Assembly: GCA_003313425.1 (NCBI GenBank)
Contig: NHZP01000004.1
Span: 806,001-870,000, forward strand
Length of the DNA: 64,000 bases
Direction: 5' to 3'
Source of the DNA: Pseudopyrenochaeta lycopersici
Taxonomy: Eukaryota > Ascomycota > Dothideomycetes > Pleosporales > Pseudopyrenochaetaceae
Positions 57,397 to 64,000 of the stretch are shown one piece after another; position 1 is the stretch's first letter; every line of letters starts with the position of its first letter. Position numbers and translations under genes: made by a program. Below the pieces are notes generated by a model. It saw only the letters and a list, made by a program, of their open reading frames with translations. It was not told the origin of the DNA and made no database searches.

Positions 57397-58289
57397 CTAA
57401 TACCTCTTACCCTCGCGCAGCACATCGCTGTACTCCTCCAATGGGCTTCGAACGAGCTTCGTCTCCTTCCACAGATTAGGTGTGAGGAAGCCGTAGGTGT
57501 TTGCGACGGCAACGAAGGTAGCCTTCAGAGTGTTCTCAAGGGTCTTGGTGGAGCCGGAAGAGGCAGTGTAGATGTCTTGGACACCAGCGAGCTGCAACAG
57601 ACGCTTGACAGCGGGCGAAGCAACGAGGCCAGTACCACGGGGAGCAGGAATGAGACGGACAGTGACGGAACCGCACTTTCCGCTCTCCTTGGTGGGCAGC
57701 GAGTGAGGCTCACCGAGGTTGGTACCCCAGTAACCTCTTCGGATAGGGACGACGGAGAGCTTGGCGATGATGATGGCGGCGCGGATGGCGGTCGCAACTT
57801 CCTTAGAGGTCTTGATACCGAGACCAATGTGGCCCTCAGAATCACCAATGACCACGATGGCCTTGAAGCGGGTACGCTGACCGGCACGGGTCTGCTTCTG
57901 GACGGGCTTGATCTTCATAACCTCATCCTTGAGCTTGGGAAGGAAGAAGTCGACGATCTGGTACTCCTTGATGGGGAGAGAGTGGAGGTAGCTGCCAATT
58001 GTCAGTTCCCATTTCCAGCCCAAAGTCCTGCTTCTGGTGAACATACATCTCCTCCATGCTCTTGATCTTGCCAGCCTTTACGAGACGGCCGAGCTTGGTG
58101 ACGGGTTGCCATTCCTTCTCCTGTACCAACTGTCAATTTCTGCCATTTATATCCTCACAAATTCTATGTGCGCACCTCGGACTTTCCGCCACGGCGACCA
58201 CGTCCACGACCGCGGCCACGGCCACGATCACCTCCACGATCACCACGAGATCCGAATCCGCCGCGAGCGGGAGCAGGTGCGTCAGCCAT
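57397..58289 (-). CDS. RPS2: 40S ribosomal protein uS5 (Rps2)
   Basis: Three exons (58289-58176, 58120-58047, 57991-57397) join to 260 residues, the normal length. The N-terminus is Gly/Arg-rich ([12 protein letters not shown], then alternating RG), as in eukaryotic Rps2, and is a likely arginine methylation target. The S5 domain begins with [28 protein letters not shown]. It contains [38 protein letters not shown] and [19 protein letters not shown]. The C-terminal domain ([22 protein letters not shown]) is complete. Rps2 sits at the mRNA entry channel of the small subunit and affects decoding accuracy. Introns in the first quarter of the gene are typical for fungal ribosomal protein genes. 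A long frame on the opposite strand (57358-58065) is a shadow. Confidence 0.97.
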
Positions 58290-59007
58290 ATTGTATGTGG
58301 GTGGAGTAGGCTGCTAGAGTTCGATGGTTAGCGATTATTCGAGACATGTTTCGATATTGAAAGACGTACAGTTCGGTGTTCCTGGGTTAGTGCTACTGTC
58401 GCGGTGTCAATTTGACGATATCGCGAAGCCAAAATCGAGCCCGGGAGGTGGGCACTAAGCGAGGACAAGAACTAGCTGGAACAGGCATAGCGCAGGTGGG
58501 GTGTAAGCTCTCCCCTCGAGCCTATGAACCAAATCGACCAACATCATGAACTTCTCTATAACGCACTTTAAACGATAACTGTTCCGTCCAAGCTTTCGTC
58601 CATGACATTTTTATTATTATTTTGTCCTAGAGTGTCTCAAATAGGACCCAAATAGAGTCGCCATTTGAGGATATTCCACGTTTTGATAGACTGAACTTGC
58701 CTCTAAACTAACTCTGCATACCCAACATATCGCTTTCGAAGGCTCAATATCTGCGCTTTCTCTATCACGCATAAGCCAAAATGTTCATGGCCACCTGGCG
58801 CATGCGACAAACATAGTCATCTGCACTTTCCTTCTTGAATACGCTTTTCGCTGACTAAGAAACCTCCGAGCCCAGTGATTCGTTCACATGCTCACATGCT
58901 CAAGGTAGCAACGAACTCATAGCTCACCTGAACAAACGCAGCAGCATTGAGCTGGTCAGCTCCTTTCTCCAGCTCTCTACCAATATTTCGACTCTCAATG
59001 ATCAATC
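58290..59007. other. Divergent promoter region
   Basis: The 718 bases between the starts of Rps2 (-) and the coiled-coil gene (+). No reading frame of note. I recognise no specific ribosomal-protein promoter motif. Confidence 0.5.
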
Positions 59008-60462
59008 ATGTCTATCTTGAACTCAGTACTTGGCTCGCTGTCTCCTCCTAGGTTTCGCCATTCGTTCGAGGACCCTCACGCACGCGACCACGAACTTCCA
59101 CTGTACAATTCACCACCGTCTCCACGCGTTCCACCACCAGTAACAGCTTCAGTGCTATGGAGCGCTCCTAGAACGAGCTTGTCGCCGCCACCTCGCGTGC
59201 CCGATGATCTACTAGCGATACAACGACGGGCTCGATATCTCGAACAACAGCTTCAAGAGCTACTCGATGCGCAGGCAGATGGCTTGATGGGCGGTCTAAC
59301 TGGCAAAGATGCAATATCAGATGATCTAGTTTCAAATGGCAGCACTACGCCAACGGTTAGCAGTGTGAGATCCTCAGACCGGAGTGCGCAGAGCGGGCCC
59401 TCGGAACGCATACCAAGAAAGAAGAAAATAGGACTAGGTTCTGCGCGCTCTGGCATCTCTAGGCGGATTAGACAACTAGCCAGCGTCAGAGCTGAGGAGC
59501 TGGATTTCCTTGACGAAGAATTGAGGGAGTTGCAGATCACGGTGGAAAAGACTGAAGCCTGGGGTCAAAAACGCTCACGCTTAGAGAAGAAGATCAAGGA
59601 CATCGAAGGTGAGAATGCAGGGGCGAGGGCACAGAGCCTACAAACGGAAGCATCTAAGCTAGAACATGAAATTCGGCAGAAGGAGGAGGAGCTGTGGGCA
59701 CTGAAAAGGCGGCACCGGCGGCTACTAGATGAGTTGGCAGATACAGAGAATTCTGTCGAAGCGAAACTAGCCTCGTACAAGACTTCGCTGTCATTATTGG
59801 ATAGAGAGGTTTCGAACTTCCTGGCACAGCCACTGAACACCAATCGAATACCACTGTCTTCGTCGCCGTTCCTCTCACTTCCAGCAAAACGACGAACATT
59901 AGAAATGGCGCGTGAGTATTGGCAGGATGAGTACACAAGGTTGGCTGAAAAATGCGAAGAAGTCGATACGGATCGAGGGGCACTTGACGAAGGGGCAGTC
60001 ATGTGGAACGATGTGGTGAAGAAGGTGGCAGAGTACGAAACGAGTCTCCAAAGCTACATGCAACAAGCAGGACGAAGTAACTCTCCAGATCCTTCGAGGT
60101 TGTTAGATCAGATGGACAACACTATCACTTACCTGGACGAGAAACTGGAGCTCGCTTCCTCGCGGAGCTGGAATTTGCTTGTATGCGCTATTGCAGCAGA
60201 GCTCGAAGCATTCAAGCAAGGAAAGGAGGTATTGGAAGATGCCCTTGGAACGAGACGAAAGGGCAAGGAGACGGCCACAGAGATACTCTTGGACCACGAT
60301 AATTTCAACGCGGAGCAGCAAGAGGATATGACTGTGTCTGCCATTCGGGTTGGGCGCTCCCCACCAAAGCCAGCTCCAAGCAAACCGCAGCTGTTCGACA
60401 CTGACGATGATGACCCTGACCCGGAACTCATGATATCGCATCAAGATACCGATACAGACTAG
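59008..60462 (+). CDS. Coiled-coil protein, possibly Atg28-like
   Basis: A single exon of 484 residues. The N-terminus is Pro-rich (PLYNSPPSPRVPPPVT). A short coiled coil follows (LLAIQRRARYLEQQLQELLDAQ), then a Ser/Thr-rich linker. A long coiled coil spans about 155-265 (RAEELDFLDEELRELQITVEKTEAW, EASKLEHEIRQKEEELWALKRRHRRLLDELADTE). A helical region lies near 300-410. The C-terminus is acidic (DTDDDDPDPELM). Coiled-coil proteins of this layout in filamentous fungi are often annotated Atg28, a factor involved in selective autophagy of peroxisomes in methylotrophic yeasts. I base this on architecture and a general resemblance in the helical core, so it is tentative. A cytoskeletal or trafficking scaffold is the main alternative. 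Confidence 0.75.
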   Translation: MSILNSVLGSLSPPRFRHSFEDPHARDHELPLYNSPPSPRVPPPVTASVLWSAPRTSLSPPPRVPDDLLAIQRRARYLEQQLQELLDAQADGLMGGLTGKDAISDDLVSNGSTTPTVSSVRSSDRSAQSGPSERIPRKKKIGLGSARSGISRRIRQLASVRAEELDFLDEELRELQITVEKTEAWGQKRSRLEKKIKDIEGENAGARAQSLQTEASKLEHEIRQKEEELWALKRRHRRLLDELADTENSVEAKLASYKTSLSLLDREVSNFLAQPLNTNRIPLSSSPFLSLPAKRRTLEMAREYWQDEYTRLAEKCEEVDTDRGALDEGAVMWNDVVKKVAEYETSLQSYMQQAGRSNSPDPSRLLDQMDNTITYLDEKLELASSRSWNLLVCAIAAELEAFKQGKEVLEDALGTRRKGKETATEILLDHDNFNAEQQEDMTVSAIRVGRSPPKPAPSKPQLFDTDDDDPDPELMISHQDTDTD

Positions 60463-60927
60463 AAACGTATCAATTTTTCAATTTTTCGACGATAATGAGG
60501 AAGCATTCGAACGATGCTGGTTATGATTCGGCCGAACGATGCTGGTTATGATTCGGCCGATCACCAATGATTCATGTGCAAACGTTTCCGGTAGCAGGGC
60601 AATTGTACTACAGAGATATTATTGTTCTAGCTACTTGCAGTCCTTTTATAGCATGTATTGAATTAATTCGGCTCATTGAGCAATTGCAAACGAGACATAG
60701 TTTAGTTCCAGGAGCGAAGCACGTTTGGCCTGATGACTAAAATTATTGGGGTGCTTGCACATGCAATGCCGGAGCGCTCTCCGCAGTCTGCGAGTTACCC
60801 CACAGCACGGCCCTGCAACTCGTTCTCCAGGCGTCCACATAACCAAGCCATAACGTGTGCGCTCCGTCATCAATACTCCGCGAGCATGCGATGAGCACTT
60901 GGAGAGGGTCTTCAGACGACCCAGAAA
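60463..60927. other. Short intergenic region with a tandem duplication
   Basis: This lies between two plus-strand genes. It holds a perfect 25-base tandem duplication at 60508-60557 and a short AT-rich part near 60610-60670. No gene is seen. Confidence 0.6.
60508..60557 (+). repeat. 25-base tandem duplication
   Basis: Two perfect copies of a unit beginning CGAACGATGCTGG lie head to tail, 45 bases after the stop of the coiled-coil gene. A few bases of a third copy follow. Perfect identity suggests a recent slippage or duplication event. Confidence 0.9.
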
Positions 60928-62202
60928 ATGCGACATCAACCAGAAGCCCACTACAATTTCACCATTCCCTCCACTCACGATGACACAACACTCAATTGCC
61001 GCATATATTACCCAGACGTACTAGACAAAGCAAATGCGTCCGAGCATGGGGTTGAGGCGCAATGGAGAAAGAAAGGCATCGTTATTGCTCATCCGTATGC
61101 GCCTATGGGTGGCAGCTATGACGATCGCGTTGTAGCCATCGTCTTGGACGAGTTTCGGAAAGCTGGTTGGGTTGTAGGGACGTTCAACTTCAGGTACAGC
61201 GCATTGCTTGCATATGGTTCGTGTGAATTGGAATGACTGACTTGTGGAAGAGGTGCACATGGCTCTAAAGGCCGGACCAGCTGGTCAGGCAAACCAGAAC
61301 TCGATGACTACTCCTCTTTCGCCGCCTTCTTCATACATTTCGTCTGCCACCTCCAACCATTTCCTGCCACCGGTGCCGCTTTCATACCCGAAGAGTCCCC
61401 AGTATCACCGCAATCACAACCATTGAACGACCTTTCGCGAATTCAAAGCGAAGAGAAACCTGTGGTAATTTTAGGCGGCTACTCTTATGGCTCCCTGATC
61501 CTCAAGCACCTACCACCTGTTTCAATGATTTTGAAGCCATTCATTGCTCCCATCACGGGCTCAGCAGCCGACGAGATATCAATGCGTGCTCGGAAGCTGG
61601 CCGACCAGAGTAATCTCGAATGGATAAACGCCGCTCAGGAACAAGCACGAGAGATGCGGCGGAGGAAGCATGCACAAGAGCCGAAGCTCTCTGTGACAAT
61701 GGGTGGAGAAGAGACTAGCCCTGAAAAGAGGAGGAGCAGCAGAGAGATCCGAAGGAGTTTTGATGGAAGCCGCAGCCTCAATCTGAAGACTCGCTTTAGG
61801 AGCCTGAGTCATCGCAGACGTGAGGACGAGAGTCCAGCCACAACGCCTGAAGAGAATAATTCTATTACTATCACGCCGCCAGACGTCCGGTACCTGCTCA
61901 TCTCGCCTCTCACCCCACCAGTATCAACACTGGCCGCGCCAGCGTTAGGCCCTAAATTCTGGAGCCGGTCAAAGGACAGTCATCAAGAAGTAGTGGGGAT
62001 GCATCAAACGCTCGCTATATATGGGGACCAAGATATATTCACATCTGCAAAAAAGACCCGAGACTGGTCGGAGCAACTCAAAGCCGAGACGGGATCCCGA
62101 TTTTCAAGTATTGAAGTTGAGGGAGCTGGCCACTTTTGGGTCGAGAAAGGAGTTGAAGAGAAGCTAAGAGCTGCATTGAGGGAGTGGGAGCTTGGGGTAT
62201 GA
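60928..62202 (+). CDS. Alpha/beta hydrolase with a basic Ser-rich insertion
   Basis: Two exons (60928-61193 and 61251-62202) join to 405 residues. The early strand and oxyanion region read GIVIAHPYAPMGGSYDD and VVGTFNFRGAHGSKG, the latter assembled across the intron. The nucleophile elbow is GGYSYGS (GxSxG with Tyr). The late acid lies in LAIYGDQDIFTS and the catalytic His in EVEGAGHFWVEKG, so the triad is complete. The order matches peptidase S9/dienelactone-type hydrolases such as the fungal and bacterial proteins with the HPxxxxGG motif. Between about residues 225 and 310 there is a long insertion rich in Arg, Lys, Ser and Glu (KRRSSREIRRSF, RFRSLSHRRRED), where a lid would be expected. 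The substrate is unknown. The start at 60928 gives the usual short leader before the first beta strand. Confidence 0.88.
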
Positions 62203-63680
62203 GTATAGTTTGCCAGTTGGCATATATAGATCAACAAGGAGCATGTAATTAATGGTATATAATACGGAAGCTGGCAATCAGTCAACAGCATCATTGTGAG
62301 ATAGGACTAGAAAATTTGGCTGCTCTTAGGCAATGTAAATAATAAACTATCGCTTTGCGCCTTTCTCTCCCATGCTTCCCTGAATGCTTCCCACCATCAT
62401 CCTCTAAATCTCATGATCAATCGGTGTGAAATCGAGTTCAGAAATAAGTAAAGGTTTGTATCGCAGAAGTCCCACCCTCGTTTGTTCCACCCTTATATTC
62501 AAAGATGCATCACTCAATAGCTCTCAGTAATCTGCATATCCTTTGCATAGCCTTTCTTCGATACTGAATTCAAACACTCCAGCTCCAGTCCTGCAGCCTG
62601 TAAATAACAATTACTTACAACCGTGTAGTATTGCATGCCTGTCTTTCGCTGGTTGAAAGGCGTTCTTGCTCCATCACTTGCAGGTATAGCATCCCGACGT
62701 TAGAAACCGTGCTGTCAGAGCTTGTGGACGTTTCTTTATTATGACCTATCCCCCATGCAGCTTTGGCCAAGGCAAAGAAGTCGGGGACATGGACATGTGG
62801 TAGGATCCAACGGCCAGATCAGACAGCGTGCTACACTCGAACTCCAATGGTGTTTCGATGCCAAAAGTACAAAATTATCCTACTTTCACAGACTGAGCCC
62901 TGCGCCAATCCCCAAACTAAGGATCGTCCATAGCAATTGTGCAGGGGAAAGCATCTAGGTTGGGTTGGGTCGGCATGATAGTAAGGACTTCGATCTTCTG
63001 GTCGCTCGAATCCCAGAAAGCCACATTTAACACCGTGCAGATAAGACTCAAATGGTGCATAACACTGAGGTAAAAACTTCGTGGTTGTTGATGATGAGGA
63101 TGACTAGGCACACTTTCCTTGCTTAAGTGACTTTCTGAATGACCCATTTACGCTAAATGCATCTCAGAAAGACTAGATACACCAGGATGGGGAACAGCCG
63201 CGATCCAACGTCCGCGATTCTAATAACAACTTCGTCCTGCAACTAGCCAAATAGTCTGCCGCAGTTCAAGGAAGTCGTTCAATACCAAATGCCCCTGGAT
63301 GCAAATACGAACATTTCTAGCTTGCGAGTAGGTCTCGTCCATCAAACCGACTACGTAGTTGCGTTCATCTACATTCGTGTGATCATTGCCCGAAGATGAC
63401 TTTCAGGGCAGTAATTTGGTCATAAACATTGTGTATATGGGCACAATCTACAAAGCCGATCTACCAAACCCGCCTGTGGAGTCTACGTTGCATCGATTGA
63501 GGAGAGTCGCATTGCAGTCTGTGGTGATTGAAATTGTTCCATGATGGATAGAATGATGCCGCCTGCCCTCCCGACCCTGTGTGGCCCAGGTGTAACTGGT
63601 GGCATCGTACTGGAGTTCGTTCTCCACGTTGACATGATTTTCGTACCGAGTGCGCCATCTTCCGTGGTGGAAGTCTAAAT
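62203..63680. other. Intergenic region before the HET gene
   Basis: Convergent 3' flanks of the hydrolase gene (+) and the HET-type gene (-). Short frames are present on both strands, none convincing. AT-rich patches occur near 62200-62350. Nothing else is recognised. Confidence 0.45.
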
Positions 63681-64000
63681 CTAGTAAATTATAATCGATT
63701 GGGTGCCTCGAGCATCCATTCGACGGAATGGATCAAAATGCCACTCTTTTGCGTTACCGGCCCCTGTTTCGGCCCAGCAGTCTAATTGACGCAAGCCAAG
63801 CAGATAACAGTCGCCCAAGATTGCGTACTTGCGATCGTCCAACGATCTAAGAATAAGAGGAACCGTGCAGCCGTCGATTGCCCAAACAGTATCACCTTCT
63901 TCGAAGCAAGTGCTACCTACAGCAGGAAGGTACCCAGCCCGGAATAACTTCTTGGTTTCTTCGAGGCGGTTGAGCTCAGTGCAAAATGAAGCAAGATCAG
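63681..64000 (-). CDS. C-terminal part of a HET (heterokaryon incompatibility) type protein, cut by window edge
   Basis: A minus-strand frame enters from the right edge and runs about 105 codons to a TAG at 63681-63683. No start is in the window. The translated end contains LFRAGYLPAVGSTCFEEGDTV, WAIDGCTVPLILRSL, and KYAILGDCYLLGL. The pattern GDxVWxxxGxxVPxxLR followed by YxxxGxCYxxG is the hallmark of the C-terminal region of fungal HET-domain proteins, where the HET domain itself lies upstream. These proteins can trigger cell death after fusion of unlike individuals; many others have unknown roles. The stop is followed by AT-rich sequence. Everything upstream of the window, including the HET domain, is inferred. 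Confidence 0.72.
   Translation of the reverse strand, partial: DLASFCTELNRLEETKKLFRAGYLPAVGSTCFEEGDTVWAIDGCTVPLILRSLDDRKYAILGDCYLLGLRQLDCWAETGAGNAKEWHFDPFRRMDARGTQSIIIY

Noticed and set aside
57358..58065. 235-codon plus-strand frame
   Set aside because: It lies fully opposite the Rps2 gene, whose protein is unmistakable. The frame is a shadow of codon bias on the other strand.
63000..63030. Possible tRNA T-arm around CTCGAATCCCAG
   Set aside because: The loop is too long and no cloverleaf can be drawn.

Overview
The window is nuclear DNA of a filamentous ascomycete (Pezizomycotina; a Dothideomycete is my best guess, but species cannot be read from the sequence). The signs are short GT-AG introns of roughly 45-135 bases, compact single- or few-exon genes on both strands, a Fot1/pogo-type DNA transposon with TA target duplication, a HET-type incompatibility gene running off the right edge, and fungus-specific families (DUF3431, PaxM-like FAD monooxygenase, DHA1 drug transporter, ZZ/EF-hand membrane protein). 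I worked out splice junctions by eye. In every multi-exon gene the chosen exons add up to a whole number of codons and rejoin conserved motifs.

Left part (1-21.6 kb): a DUF3431 type II membrane protein (819-2072, -); an RRM/RGG Tra2-like RNA-binding protein (4006-5024, -, four exons); a five-exon Nto1/BRPF-type histone acetyltransferase scaffold with EPL1-like region, PHD and extended PHD (5795-9381, -); a PaxM-like FAD monooxygenase with a C-terminal membrane helix (11284-12918, +); a complete 1.78-kb pogo element (13079-14858) whose transposase has lost two of three catalytic acids; an RBR (RING-IBR-RING) E3 ligase whose stop codon lies 11 bases outside the transposon (14872-16209, -); an MFS drug:H+ antiporter (16766-18603, -); and a 1-Cys peroxiredoxin (20711-21564, +).

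Middle (23-47 kb): a Kelch-BTB protein resembling the Ras regulator Ral2 (23274-26504, +); a small PPxY-bearing single-pass membrane protein (27233-27622, -); a classical SDR oxidoreductase (29589-30501, +); an 1082-residue ZZ-finger/EF-hand protein with an N-terminal membrane anchor (30884-34132, +); a seven-helix Git3-like GPCR (35001-36299, -); a 3.7-kb stretch without recognisable genes; a Yta7/Abo1/ATAD2 chromatin AAA-ATPase (39965-44977, -); and a two-helix mitochondrial membrane protein (46505-47383, -).

Right part (47.6-64 kb): Pdx1, the E3-binding subunit of pyruvate dehydrogenase (47630-49183, +), divergent from the preceding mitochondrial gene; the Ca2+-regulated mitochondrial aspartate/glutamate carrier (50103-52416, +); a three-finger C2H2 transcription factor (54252-56129, +); ribosomal protein uS5/Rps2 (57397-58289, -); a coiled-coil protein possibly related to Atg28 (59008-60462, +); an alpha/beta hydrolase with a basic Ser-rich insert (60928-62202, +); and the C-terminus of a HET-type protein (63681 to the edge, -).

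This is mostly an ordinary housekeeping neighbourhood with two accessory patches: 11-18.6 kb (monooxygenase, transposon, RBR ligase, drug transporter) and the right edge (HET gene). Two chromatin factors (Nto1, Yta7) and several mitochondrial proteins (Pdx1, the carrier, the two-helix protein, perhaps the peroxiredoxin) lie in the window, but nothing in their layout shows a shared system. I found no tRNA, rRNA or CRISPR-like array.
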